NCBI GenBank assembly: GCA_903887485.1
Contig: CAISPV010000003.1
Span: 26,133 to 90,132 of the forward strand
DNA: 64,000 nucleotides
From: an uncultured Desulfobulbaceae bacterium
GTDB taxonomy: Bacteria; Desulfobacterota; Desulfobulbia; Desulfobulbales; Desulfocapsaceae
Direction: 5' to 3'
The position numbers and the translations under genes were made by a program. The notes under the pieces are model-generated. The model did not search any database. It saw only the letters and a program-made list of their open reading frames with translations, and was not told the DNA's origin. Below are positions 50,545 to 60,565 of the stretch, piece by piece; positions within the stretch are counted from its first letter, which is position 1, and each line of letters begins with the position of its first letter.

Positions 50545-52725
50545 ATGGTGAGTGGGATTTCTTCAGAAGCTGGTCTCCAGGAGCTATGCCGGATAGGGGT
50601 GGCCCTGTCTGAGGAAAAAGATACCAACAAGCTGCTGGAGATGATCGCCAGCATGGCCAGACACTATACCAATGCCGAGGGTTGTACCTTTTATCTCTGT
50701 AATGAGGAAAAGGGCTGTCTGGATTTCTCCGTGGTCCAGAATGAAAGGCTTGCTATCTATCAGACCGGGCCGGACCGGGAAAGTGACTGGCCCAGCGTGC
50801 CGCTCTACCTGGCCGATGGCTCCGAGAATCACGGAAATGTCTCGGCCCACTGCGCCCTCACCGGCCAGACAGTCAATATCAGCGACGTGTATCATGAAAC
50901 GGGCTATGACTTCTGCAGTACCCGTGCGTTTGATCGGGCGGCCGGCTACCGCTCCCGCTCCATGCTTCTTGTGCCCATGCAGGATAAGCAGGGGGATGTA
51001 ATCGGGGTTCTGCAACTCCTCAACGCCCGCTCCAATGCCGATGGGGTAATTATCGACTTCCCGGAAGAGGCGGTGGGCATGGTCAAAGGACTGGCCTCCC
51101 AGGCCAGTGTCTCGGTGGTTAATGTCCAGCTTCTCAACCGGTTGAAAAAGTTCACCAGCCTGGGGGTGGCCTTGTCCGCGGAAAAGAATATTCACACCCT
51201 GCTGGAGATGATCGCTACCATGGCCCGCCAATACACTCACGCCGAGGGATGTACGGTCTATCTCTGTAATGAGGCTCGGGATATCCTGGAATTTGCGGTG
51301 ATCCAGAACGAGAAACTGGATATTTTTCTGAAGATGGACGGGGAGAAAAGGGAATGGCCGCTGATCAGTCTCTATTTGGCGGACGGCAGTGAAAACCATC
51401 GTAATGTCTCGGCCCACTGTGTCCTGACCAGAGAGATCATCTCCATCCATGATGTTTACAGCGAGGATGGATTCGATTTTAGTGGTACCCGTGAGTTTGA
51501 TGCCATCTCTAATTATCGGTCGAAATCTATGCTCCTTGTGCCCATGACCGACCATGAGGATGAGGTGATCGGGGTGCTCCAGCTTATTAACGCCCGGCGG
51601 GGAATCTCCCGTCATGTCTCTGATTTTCCCGAAGAGGATATCGAGCTGGTGAGCGGCCTGGCTTCCCAGGCGGCGGTGGCGGTGACCAATGTCCGGTTGG
51701 TCAAGGGCATGGAAAAACTGCTTCATTCCTTCGTTCAGTGCATAGCCGCGGCCATTGACGAGAAATCTCCCTATACCGCCGGTCATATCCAGCGGGTGGC
51801 CAGATTGACCGAGATGATGGTAAGCGGAATCAACGCGACCCAAACCGGCCCTTTTGCCGATGTCCATTTCTCCGAGGAGCAGAGGGAGGAAATCAATCTG
51901 GCGGCCTGGATGCACGATATCGGCAAGATCACCACCCCGGAGCATGTGGTGGACAAGACGACCAAACTGGAGACGATCTTTGATCGGATTGAACTGGTCC
52001 GGCTGCGGATTGAGCTTCTACGCAAGGAGCAGGAGATCGCCAGTCTGCGGTCGGGGCTGACCTCAGAGCGGAACCAGCCCTGTCCATCGGCCGGCGCAAA
52101 GCAGGAGCACGATTTTGACCGGATCTTCCAGTTTATCCGTCGGGCCAATATCGGCGGGGAGTTCATGCGGGATGAGGATCTGGTTGAGATCGAACGAATC
52201 GCATCGCTGCGCTTTGAACTGGATGGGAAGTCCACCCCCCTCCTCAATGAGAACGAGGTGGAATGTTGCTCTATCCGCAAGGGAACCTTGACCGAGAAGG
52301 AGCGGCAGATCATCAACCATCATGTGGCAGTGGGCATCCGAATGCTGGAGAGTCTGCCCTTCCTCAAAAAATGGGCCAGGGTTCCCGAGTATGCAGGGAT
52401 GCATCACGAAAAGCTTGATGGCAGCGGCTATCCCAAGGGGAAAAGGGGTGAAGAGATCTCCCTGCCGGCCCGAATTCTCGCAGTGGCCGATGTCTTCGAG
52501 GCCCTGACCGCCTCCGACCGGCCTTACACGGTCGGCAGGAGTCTCGCCGAGGCCTTGCGGATCATGGAGCTTATGGTCAAGGCCTTCCATCTTGACGGCG
52601 CCATCTGTGATTTTCTGGTGGAGAGCGGGATCGTCAGCAGATACGTGGCGGAGCATCTTGCCGACAAACAGCAGGGACATTACTGCTGGAATGGCAAGGA
52701 ATATCAGGACTTTTTGCCTGTTTGA
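50545..52725 (+). CDS. Tandem GAF - HD-GYP domain signalling protein
   Basis: Two very similar GAF modules (MIASMARHYTNAEGCTFYLCNE / MIATMARQYTHAEGCTVYLCNE), then HIQRVARL..WMHDIGKI..HHEKLDGSGYPKG. Start trimmed to M at 50545. Confidence 0.92.
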   Translation: MVSGISSEAGLQELCRIGVALSEEKDTNKLLEMIASMARHYTNAEGCTFYLCNEEKGCLDFSVVQNERLAIYQTGPDRESDWPSVPLYLADGSENHGNVSAHCALTGQTVNISDVYHETGYDFCSTRAFDRAAGYRSRSMLLVPMQDKQGDVIGVLQLLNARSNADGVIIDFPEEAVGMVKGLASQASVSVVNVQLLNRLKKFTSLGVALSAEKNIHTLLEMIATMARQYTHAEGCTVYLCNEARDILEFAVIQNEKLDIFLKMDGEKREWPLISLYLADGSENHRNVSAHCVLTREIISIHDVYSEDGFDFSGTREFDAISNYRSKSMLLVPMTDHEDEVIGVLQLINARRGISRHVSDFPEEDIELVSGLASQAAVAVTNVRLVKGMEKLLHSFVQCIAAAIDEKSPYTAGHIQRVARLTEMMVSGINATQTGPFADVHFSEEQREEINLAAWMHDIGKITTPEHVVDKTTKLETIFDRIELVRLRIELLRKEQEIASLRSGLTSERNQPCPSAGAKQEHDFDRIFQFIRRANIGGEFMRDEDLVEIERIASLRFELDGKSTPLLNENEVECCSIRKGTLTEKERQIINHHVAVGIRMLESLPFLKKWARVPEYAGMHHEKLDGSGYPKGKRGEEISLPARILAVADVFEALTASDRPYTVGRSLAEALRIMELMVKAFHLDGAICDFLVESGIVSRYVAEHLADKQQGHYCWNGKEYQDFLPV

Positions 52726-52877
52726 AAAGTTGGTTCCCGATAATTATTTCTTTTCATTCTTTTTCGTAACTGCTAAATTTTGCACCAAGGTGTCTCCGTG
52801 CTCAATGCGCAGAGAGGAAGCATCCGGTAGTTTATAACGTCACTCTCTTATCTTATTTACCCCGCAGGAGGATTGTC

Positions 52878-53300
52878 ATGGGAGAGCAGTTTAGTGTTCA
52901 GGTCCGGGATGGGCAGGTCCGGACCAAGCCATCTTTTTTAGGCGCCGTGATTGCGACGGTTCACTACGGAGATCGGCTGGCGGTTGTGCAGTCCAAGGAG
53001 TCCTGGGTGGAGGTTGCCCTTCCCGGATCAAAGCAGGGCTGGATTCACCTTTCCGCCCTGACGGAAAAGGAGATCATTCTCAATCCGAATGCCCAGCAGG
53101 TCAGTCAGGCGGCGAGCAGTGACGAGCTGGCCCTGGCCGGCAAGGGCTTCAACAAGCAGGTGGAGGAGCAGTTCCGTAAGCAGAATAGTCAGGCCAATTT
53201 TGCAGGGGTGGACAAGATGGAGACCTTCCGGGTCTCCCAGGAGGAGATGGCGCAATTCTTGAAGGCGGGTGATCTGAAGCCTCAGGGAGGTGCGGCATGA
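52878..53300 (+). CDS. SH3-domain protein
   Basis: 140 aa; VRDGQVRTKPSFLGAVIATVHYGDRLAVVQSKESWVEVALPGSKQGWIHLSAL (bacterial SH3); no obvious signal peptide. Confidence 0.85.
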   Translation: MGEQFSVQVRDGQVRTKPSFLGAVIATVHYGDRLAVVQSKESWVEVALPGSKQGWIHLSALTEKEIILNPNAQQVSQAASSDELALAGKGFNKQVEEQFRKQNSQANFAGVDKMETFRVSQEEMAQFLKAGDLKPQGGAA

Positions 53301-54226
53301 AGGCACGAAGATTGAACAGAAGGACTTTTCTCGCCACGGGCGCCAGGATCGGTATGACCGGCCTTGCCCTGAGTGGCTCCTCCCTGCTCCTTCAGGGCTT
53401 TGGTTTCGGTGATCTTGGCTCCACCATCGAGCAGGCCTCTAAGCTCACGAACTCCGCGACTAAGAGTTTCACCGCCGTATCCAAGGCCATGGAGGACATT
53501 ACCCCGGAACAGGAGTATTATATCGGTCGCACTATCGGGGCCATTGTTCTCAATAAATACAAGCCCTATGAGCAGGAGACCGGCAACCGCTATCTGAACC
53601 TCCTGGGCCAGACCCTGGCCCGCTTTTCTGATCTTCCCGAACTCTTTGACAGCTACCATTTTCTGATTCTCGATTCGGCCGAGATCAATGCCTTCGCCAC
53701 CCCCAGCGGCCTGGTCTTCGTCACCCGGGGGATGCTCCAGTGCTGTGGCCATGAAGACGCCCTGGCCGCGGTTCTGGCCCATGAGATCGGCCACATCCAG
53801 CTTAAGCACGGCTTGCATTCCATTGAAAAAGATCGCATCACCAAGGCCACCTCGATTCTGGCCATCGAGGGGACCAAAAATTTCGCTAAATCCGATATCG
53901 CCAATCTCACTTCGACCTTTGAGGATTCGATCAACGATATCACCAGCGCCATGATCAATAACGGGTACTCCCGTTCTTTTGAAAATGCGGCGGATGCGGC
54001 GGCGGTGACCCTGCTTGGACGGGTCGGCTATAATCCGGCAGGACTCATTGATATGCTGCGGATTATGAGCAAACAGCTCAAGCCAGGCGGCCTTGATTTT
54101 GCTAAGACCCATCCCTCACCGGAGAGCCGGATCGAGAACCTGGAAAAGTTGGTTGCCGAGACAGGGGCTCAAACGCCAGCGGCATCTCAGCAGCGTCGCT
54201 TCGAGGCAGCTTTGAAAGGGGTATGA
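53297..54226 (+). CDS. M48 family metalloprotease with Tat-like signal
   Basis: RRTFLATG twin-Arg; VLAHEIGHIQLKHGL (HExxH); ENAADAAAVTLL. Confidence 0.92.
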   Translation: MKARRLNRRTFLATGARIGMTGLALSGSSLLLQGFGFGDLGSTIEQASKLTNSATKSFTAVSKAMEDITPEQEYYIGRTIGAIVLNKYKPYEQETGNRYLNLLGQTLARFSDLPELFDSYHFLILDSAEINAFATPSGLVFVTRGMLQCCGHEDALAAVLAHEIGHIQLKHGLHSIEKDRITKATSILAIEGTKNFAKSDIANLTSTFEDSINDITSAMINNGYSRSFENAADAAAVTLLGRVGYNPAGLIDMLRIMSKQLKPGGLDFAKTHPSPESRIENLEKLVAETGAQTPAASQQRRFEAALKGV

Positions 54227-56364
54227 GCAAAACAGGGCGGGCCAGACTCCTTCAGGCCGCCGCAACATCCTGCACCGGAATCCTGATCGCCCTGTTTCTC
54301 TGGCTTAATGGTTTTCTCGCTGGTTGGGAGGACCGGGTCTGGGATCTGGAAAGCAGGTGGTTTGCCGCACCCGGCCCTCATACCAAGGAGATTGTTCTGG
54401 TCCTTGTTGACCAGAAGAGTCTGGAGTGGGCTCAGTCGCAACTGGGAGTGACCTGGCCCTGGCCCCGGGAGCTGTACGGGGCCATTCTCGACAACTGCCG
54501 CCGGCATCAGGCCCTGGCAGTGGGCTTTGACGTCCTTTTTACCGAGCCCTCAAGCTTTGGCGTGGATGATGATCTGGCGCTCGGCGATGCCATCAAGGCC
54601 ATGGGCCGGTTCGCGGCTGGGTCGGTTTTTCCGGGCAAGGGAGATGGCGGACCACGGCAGTGGCCCGCTGATGTGCCCCGCCCCTCGTCCCGTTTTGCCA
54701 GGGGAGCGGGTGGTGATTCTTTTCCTGCTCCTCATTATGGTTCCGCAACCATGCCCATCAAGGAAGTTGCCGCCAGTCCTTCCATCCTTTGTAATGTCCA
54801 CCAGGACCCGGACCGGGACGGCATCTACCGATCCCTACACCCTCTGACCTTCTTTGACCAGCAGCCATTGCCGGGACTGGGAATCGGCGTTTATCTGGCC
54901 GCCCACCCTGAAGCCCGGATGACCTGGGAAGTGAAGTCGATGACTGTGGATGGGACGACCATTCCGGTTGATAAACAGGGCAGGACCCTTCTTCGTTTCC
55001 GGGGTCCGGCCGGGACCTTTCCGGCCCTTAGCGCCGCCTCGCTTTTGGCCGAGGAGATGGCCCTGCGCGCAGGGCGAAGTGAGGGGGTGGGACAAGGCGG
55101 GGAAAAACTGCAAGGCAAGTACGTCCTCTTCGGCTTTTCGGCGCCCGGTCTTTTTGATCTGCGGCCTACCCCGGTGGACGGTATCTTCTCCGGGGTGGAG
55201 ATCAATGCCACCCTCCTTGATAACCTGCTGGACAACGATTTTATCACCAGAGTCGATCCGAAAAAAGAGTTTGGGGTGCTCTGCCTGCTCGTCATTTTGG
55301 CGGGTATCCTTACTACCCTGTATCCCGGACCCGCTACCCTGACCGGATTTTCCCTCTGTTTTGCTTTGCTGCCGCTTGTCCTGGCCGTGCTCAGTTATCG
55401 CCAGGGACTGCGGTTGGAAATTTTGCCTCTGGAGAGCGGCCTTCTGGTCACTAACGGTCTTGCCATTTTTCTTGATTATCAGCGCGAAGGGAAACGACGT
55501 CGTTTTATCAAACACTCCTTCCGCCATTACCTCAGTCCACATGTCATTGAACAACTGATCGAAAATCCTGGGAAACTGCGTCTGGGCGGTGAACGGCGAG
55601 AACTCTCTATTTTCTTCTCTGATCTTCAGGGTTTTACCACTATCTCCGAGGGCCTGGAACCGGAGGCGTTGACTACTCTGCTCAATGCCTATCTGTCGGC
55701 TATGACCGATATTATTCTGGAAGAGGATGGGACGGTGGATAAATACGAGGGAGACGCGATCATCGCCTTCTGGAACGCGCCGATTGACGTGGCTGACCAT
55801 GCGGTACGGGCGGTGCGGGCTGCCCTGCGTTGTCAGAAAAAGCTGGCCGAGTTGCGGCCGCGCTTCAAGGAGCAGTACGGTCATGACCTGTTTATGCGGA
55901 TCGGGATCAATTCCGGTCCGGCCGTGGTCGGCAATCTGGGCTCATCGACCCGTTTTGATTACACCATGCTGGGGGATGCGGTGAACCTGGCGGCCCGTCT
56001 GGAAGGGGCGAACAAGCAGTTCGGCTCGTATTTGATGATCTCCGGGGCCAGCCGGGAGCAGATTGGGGAAGCCTTCCCCTGCCGGGAGCTGGCCAAGCTG
56101 ACCGTGGTCGGTCGCAAAGAACCGGTGCGGGTCTATGAGCCCTTTCTTCCCGAAGAATTTCAGCGGGCAGAGGCCAGGTGTCGGACCTTTGATCAGGGCC
56201 GGCAGGCCTTTTACCAGGGGCAATTCCAAGAGGCCATCACCCTCTTCTCCTCAATAGCCGATGAAGACCCACCCTCTGCCCATTATCTTACTCAATGTCG
56301 GGAGTTAGTCGAAAGAGGGGCCGGCGACAATTGGCAGGGGATTTGGTCGCTTACCAGTAAATAA
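54223..56364 (+). CDS. CHASE2 sensor - class III adenylate/guanylate cyclase
   Basis: N-term CHASE2-like extracellular region, three C-terminal TMs, cyclase domain LSIFFSDLQGFTTISEGLEPEALTTLLNAYLSAMTDIILEEDGTVDKYEGDAIIAFWNAP. Confidence 0.93.
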   Translation: MSKTGRARLLQAAATSCTGILIALFLWLNGFLAGWEDRVWDLESRWFAAPGPHTKEIVLVLVDQKSLEWAQSQLGVTWPWPRELYGAILDNCRRHQALAVGFDVLFTEPSSFGVDDDLALGDAIKAMGRFAAGSVFPGKGDGGPRQWPADVPRPSSRFARGAGGDSFPAPHYGSATMPIKEVAASPSILCNVHQDPDRDGIYRSLHPLTFFDQQPLPGLGIGVYLAAHPEARMTWEVKSMTVDGTTIPVDKQGRTLLRFRGPAGTFPALSAASLLAEEMALRAGRSEGVGQGGEKLQGKYVLFGFSAPGLFDLRPTPVDGIFSGVEINATLLDNLLDNDFITRVDPKKEFGVLCLLVILAGILTTLYPGPATLTGFSLCFALLPLVLAVLSYRQGLRLEILPLESGLLVTNGLAIFLDYQREGKRRRFIKHSFRHYLSPHVIEQLIENPGKLRLGGERRELSIFFSDLQGFTTISEGLEPEALTTLLNAYLSAMTDIILEEDGTVDKYEGDAIIAFWNAPIDVADHAVRAVRAALRCQKKLAELRPRFKEQYGHDLFMRIGINSGPAVVGNLGSSTRFDYTMLGDAVNLAARLEGANKQFGSYLMISGASREQIGEAFPCRELAKLTVVGRKEPVRVYEPFLPEEFQRAEARCRTFDQGRQAFYQGQFQEAITLFSSIADEDPPSAHYLTQCRELVERGAGDNWQGIWSLTSK

Positions 56365-56422
56365 CCAAGGTGGTGCGGGGGTAGCTCTGTCTATACAGCG
56401 GCAGATTTTCTGCTGTTTGCTC

Positions 56423-57196
56423 TCAGCTTGGATTCTGGTCTGAACAAGGGAAATAGGACGAGAGATCAATGCGCTTGTTGCGAAGCACCGATTCAAGGAG
56501 ATCCCGGCTCTTCAAAATCACAGTTGAGGGATCCAGATAGTGGACAAACTCCGAGGAGGGGTTGTGCATCTCAATAAAGATCCTGGCCTTTTTATTCATG
56601 CCCTGGATGCGGGAAACGGCATGAAGGGTTTTGATATCCGGTTCCTGGAAGCGGGCGTTGGAAAAGACAAAGATATAAGCGGCCTCCTCGATGTTGGCCT
56701 GTTTCAACGCCGAAGGACTGATTGGTACTCCGCGGACGAAAAAAGTATGCGGATAAGGATTGACCCCTACCAGATCTGTGACCACTACGGTATCACGCCC
56801 GGCCAGTTCAGGATAATGAGGGATGGTCTGTAAGAGTTCATCGGCAAAGGCTGTATATTCACAGATCACAATATGGTCTGTGCTGTGTATCTGGGCTGTG
56901 CCCAGACGATCCCTGTGCATGAGGTTGTGCAGTTTTTCCGCGGTCAGGGTGATGAAATTGGTGTAGCAGTAAATGCCGGTGATGATGGTGATGGCCCCGG
57001 CAATCCGGCCCTGCAAGGTGAGAGGTGAAATGTCGCCATAGCCCACGGTGGTGGAACTGATCAGCCACCACCAGACCACATCGCCCATGGAGTGAATAGA
57101 GGGGTTGATCGTGTGTTCATAGCTCCAGAAGATCCCGGAGGAAATGGCAAAACTGATGATGAGGAGTGCCCCCAGAAAGCGAAATTGTTTTTTCAT
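56423..57196 (-). CDS. Ion-channel/RCK-type potassium channel protein
   Basis: VVWWWLISSTTVGYGDISPLT selectivity filter; following region HIVICEYTAFADELLQTIPHYPELAGRDTVVVTD (TrkA-N like). Confidence 0.88.
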   Translation of the reverse strand: MKKQFRFLGALLIISFAISSGIFWSYEHTINPSIHSMGDVVWWWLISSTTVGYGDISPLTLQGRIAGAITIITGIYCYTNFITLTAEKLHNLMHRDRLGTAQIHSTDHIVICEYTAFADELLQTIPHYPELAGRDTVVVTDLVGVNPYPHTFFVRGVPISPSALKQANIEEAAYIFVFSNARFQEPDIKTLHAVSRIQGMNKKARIFIEMHNPSSEFVHYLDPSTVILKSRDLLESVLRNKRIDLSSYFPCSDQNPS

Positions 57197-57253
57197 GGAT
57201 GTGATGGAGTTTTCTGATAGCGGTATGGTGATTTATTTATCTGAAACAGTAAA

Positions 57254-57502
57254 TCATGCTTTTTTTAATTGTTGGAAATTTCTTGCCACTTTAAAAGGAA
57301 TGGCGAGACAGGTCTTGCCCATTCGCAGAAGAGGGTTTGTGATCAGGTGTCTTCGATAGATTCTGCCCCAGCTTTTTGATGAGAGTTTTCTTTTATCTTC
57401 AGGAACGGATGTGAGAACTCTATCGTAAACGATTTTCTGGGTGGCTGTTGCACCAAGTGAAATGACATTGGGATCGTTCATAACCGGGTGACGGGATTTC
57501 AT
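57254..57502 (-). CDS. Small hypothetical protein
   Basis: 82 aa ORF; basic C-term; no family recognised. Confidence 0.4.
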   Translation of the reverse strand: MKSRHPVMNDPNVISLGATATQKIVYDRVLTSVPEDKRKLSSKSWGRIYRRHLITNPLLRMGKTCLAIPFKVARNFQQLKKA

Positions 57503-57534
57503 TGTTTCAGAAGGTGAGAGCTGAAGGCCGTTGT

Positions 57535-58743
57535 TCAGGCCACCACAATGGCGAAGAGCAGTTCAGTCAGGCGAATCAGGTCTTTCAGGTCAAGGCATTC
57601 ATCTGTGGTATGAACCTTGTCCATGCCGGTGGCGATGATGGCGGTGGGCAGACCGAAGCTGTTGAGGATGTTGGCATCGCTGCCGCCTCCGGCAATCTGA
57701 AACTCCAGGTTCCGGCCGAGATTCAGGCCGGCCTGATTGACTCGTGCCAGCACCGGATCGCTCAACTCAAGGCGCATGGCCGGGTATTCCAGTTGGACGT
57801 TGATCTCCACCGATGGCGCGGGAGTCAGGGCTGCAGGGATGGGATTCCCCAGTGTCGCTCGCTCCTGGGCCGGAGTCTCGTCTTCGTCTCGCTTACCTGG
57901 CGGGAGCGGCCAGCATTCAATCACCTGCTGAAATGTCCGTTTAATCTTTTCGGTGTGAGCGGCCAGTTTCTGCAGGGAGTGGCTTCTGACCTCCCCTTCA
58001 AGGGTGATGTGGTCCGGGATGATGTTGGTGGCCACCCCTCCGTGAATGAGTCCGAAGTTGGCCGTTGATTCCTCATCCAGGCGTCCCAGACGGAGGTTGG
58101 CAATAGCGCTTGCCGTCAGGCACAGGGCGCTGATCCCCTGTTCCGGATGGAGTCCGGCATGGGCGGCAATACCGTGGACCTCGATCTGCAGTTTGTTGGC
58201 GGCCGGTGCCCCGGTTATGATCCGGTCAATACCCGTTGAGTCGAGGGCATATCCAAAGCTTGCGGTCATCTTGGTGCAATCCAGGGCCTTGGCCCCGAGC
58301 AGTCCGATCTCTTCGCAGGTGGTGAACAGGAGCTCGATTGGCCCATGGTCAATCTTGTTTTCCCGGAGTATCCGGATCAGTTCAATGAGGGCGGCAATTC
58401 CTGATTTGTCGTCACTGCCCAGCACGGTGTCATCACGACTGGTGAAGATGTCGCCGGTGCGTACTACCTTTACCCCGCAACCAGGCTCCACGACGTCCAT
58501 GTGACAGGCAAAAAAAATCGTTTCCAGATCCGGTTTATTGCCGGGAATGGAGATGATGAGGTTGCCGCAGTCAGAACCGGTTTGTTCTGCAGAAGTATCT
58601 TCCTCAATACTTGCAGCCTCCAGGTCATGAAAAGTCCTGATCAGATAGTCGGATACCCCTTTTTCCCTGCGGGATGGACTGTCAATTTCGCAGAGTTGCA
58701 CAAAGGTGCGTGCCAGTCGTTCCTGATCGATAGGGATGTTCAT
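57535..58743 (-). CDS. M20/PepT-like metallopeptidase
   Basis: FFACHMDVVEPGCG, VLGSDDKSGIAALIEL, FTTCEEIGLLGAKALD; start trimmed to MNIPIDQERL. Confidence 0.9.
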   Translation of the reverse strand: MNIPIDQERLARTFVQLCEIDSPSRREKGVSDYLIRTFHDLEAASIEEDTSAEQTGSDCGNLIISIPGNKPDLETIFFACHMDVVEPGCGVKVVRTGDIFTSRDDTVLGSDDKSGIAALIELIRILRENKIDHGPIELLFTTCEEIGLLGAKALDCTKMTASFGYALDSTGIDRIITGAPAANKLQIEVHGIAAHAGLHPEQGISALCLTASAIANLRLGRLDEESTANFGLIHGGVATNIIPDHITLEGEVRSHSLQKLAAHTEKIKRTFQQVIECWPLPPGKRDEDETPAQERATLGNPIPAALTPAPSVEINVQLEYPAMRLELSDPVLARVNQAGLNLGRNLEFQIAGGGSDANILNSFGLPTAIIATGMDKVHTTDECLDLKDLIRLTELLFAIVVA

Positions 58744-58748
58744 CTGTC

Positions 58749-59960
58749 TTATTTCCTCTCGTTTGCTGTTAGCAGCACCACGGCATGGCAATCAATGCCT
58801 TCTTCCCGGCCGGTAAATCCCATTTTTTCGGTGGTGGTGGCCTTCAGGTTGATCTGCTCAGTGCTTACCTGGCAAGCCGTGGCCAGAGTTTGGCGCATGG
58901 TGTCCATATAGGGCGCCAGTTTCGGGGCTTGGCAGATGATGGTGATATCGGCGTTAGAAATGGTAAAACCTTTGCCTGCGGCCAGCTCCATAACCTGCTC
59001 CAGCAGGGTGATGGAGTAGACATTTTTGAAGCGCTGATCCGAGTCCGGGAAATGACGACCGATATCGCCCATCCCCAGCGCCCCAAGCACCGCATCACAC
59101 AGGGCATGGGTAACCACATCGGCATCGGAGTGGCCGGCAAGGCCGAGGGTATGAGGGACGGTAACTCCTGCCAGGACAAGGTTTCTACCTGGAATAAGGC
59201 GGTGGGCGTCATAGCCGTGACCGATACGCATGGTGGGGATGGAGGGTGGGCGCATGATTTTTTCCGCCAGGATCAGGTCATCGGGTCGAGTGATTTTGAT
59301 GTTGGTCTCGGAGCCTTCAATCAGGGTGACCGCAATCCCTGCCAGTTCCAGCAGGGCGGCCTCATCGGTCACATCCTGATCATTAAATGCCGCATAGGCC
59401 TGCTTGAGCAGCGGTAGCCTGACTGCCTGCGGGGTCTGGGCCTGCCATAGGCCCTGTCGGTCAACGGTTGCCGCGATGGTCTGATCAGGATGGGAACTTT
59501 TCAAGGTGTCTTTGACCGGTATGGCGGCAATAGCCGCGCCATGCTGCCAAGCCGCCTCAAGGCATCGCTGGATGAGATCCGGTGTGACCAGTGGCCGGGC
59601 GCCGTCATGGACTAAAACGATCTCGGTCTCATCCGTCAGGCACTCCATGCCGGCCAGCACCGAATCCTGCCGTCTTCGGCCGCCAGCGGTGACAATAATG
59701 GCTTCGCTGGTCAGGTTGTATTTTGTGAGAAGTTGGTGGGTCTCCGCAATAAAGTTTTGGGGGACAACAACGATAAAGCGGTCAATAGAGGGCACGGCGA
59801 CAAAGGCCCGGATGGTATGGATCAGGATGGGAACGCCGGCCAGGCGATGGTACTGTTTCGGATGATCCAGGCCCATTCTGGTTCCGCTTCCGGCGGCAGG
59901 GATAATGGCGGCGGCAGATGGCATAAACGAGATAAGAGAAGAATAAACCGTTGTGTGCAA
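58749..59960 (-). CDS. ispDF: Bifunctional IspD/IspF (MEP pathway)
   Basis: IspD N-term AAIIPAAGSGTRMG, VHDGARPLV; IspF C-term RIGHGYDAHRLIPGRNLVLAGV..GHSDADVVTHALCDA. M at 59924 also plausible start. Confidence 0.95.
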   Translation of the reverse strand: MHTTVYSSLISFMPSAAAIIPAAGSGTRMGLDHPKQYHRLAGVPILIHTIRAFVAVPSIDRFIVVVPQNFIAETHQLLTKYNLTSEAIIVTAGGRRRQDSVLAGMECLTDETEIVLVHDGARPLVTPDLIQRCLEAAWQHGAAIAAIPVKDTLKSSHPDQTIAATVDRQGLWQAQTPQAVRLPLLKQAYAAFNDQDVTDEAALLELAGIAVTLIEGSETNIKITRPDDLILAEKIMRPPSIPTMRIGHGYDAHRLIPGRNLVLAGVTVPHTLGLAGHSDADVVTHALCDAVLGALGMGDIGRHFPDSDQRFKNVYSITLLEQVMELAAGKGFTISNADITIICQAPKLAPYMDTMRQTLATACQVSTEQINLKATTTEKMGFTGREEGIDCHAVVLLTANERK

Positions 59961-59985
59961 ATAATTGTAAAATTAAAATGCAACG

Positions 59986-60142
59986 ATCGGCATAAGGGGC
60001 TGTAACGAAATAATTGTATATTATGCCAGGCGCCTCTTAAAGAAACAGCCGGAAAAGATAGCTGTTTCTTTGTTGCGGCATAAGGTGGTGTAAAGAGGTT
60101 TGAGCAAACAAAGACTTGCTCAAACCTCTAACGCCACCTAAA
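59986..60142. repeat. Multi-hairpin repeat element, copy R4 (two tandem units)
   Basis: atcggcataaggggctgtaacgaaataa... then gcggcataaggtggtgtaaagaggtttgagcaaacaaagacttgctcaaacctctaacgccacctaa; long perfect stem gaggtttgagca/tgctcaaacctc. Confidence 0.75.
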
Positions 60143-60144
60143 AA

Positions 60145-60503
60145 ACGAAGCGGGTTATAAGCCGAATTCTGTTCCCCGCATGCGGGGCCATGATCATTTC
60201 ACTATGGATGCCGGTTGCCCGGCACCTCTTGCAACCTACCCGGAGACAATGAGCGGGCAGCCCTTAAACGTCTCCCTATTTGGTCTTGCTCCGAATGGGG
60301 TTTACCTTGCCCTGGAATGTCACCATCCAGGCGGTGAGCTCTTGCCTCGCCGTTTCACCCTTACCCAGCACCATCCTAGGCGGTTTATTTTCTGTGGCAC
60401 TTTCCCCCGGTCACCCGGCGTTCGCGTTACGAACCATCCTGCCCTGCGGAGTTCGGACTTTCCTCCCCGGCACAAGGCCGGAGCGATCATGCACCCGCTT
60501 CAC
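60145..60503 (-). ncRNA. rnpB: RNase P RNA (bacterial type)
   Basis: Minus strand: gaagcgggtgcatgatcgctccggccttgtgccggggaggaaagtccgaactccgcagggcag ... acagaattcggcttataacccgcttc; P1 ends pair. Confidence 0.93.
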
Positions 60504-60565
60504 CCGCATCATAGCGTGAGAACAGAAAAGTTAAAAGGAGAAAGTCAGCCGACTGTCGCTATTCT

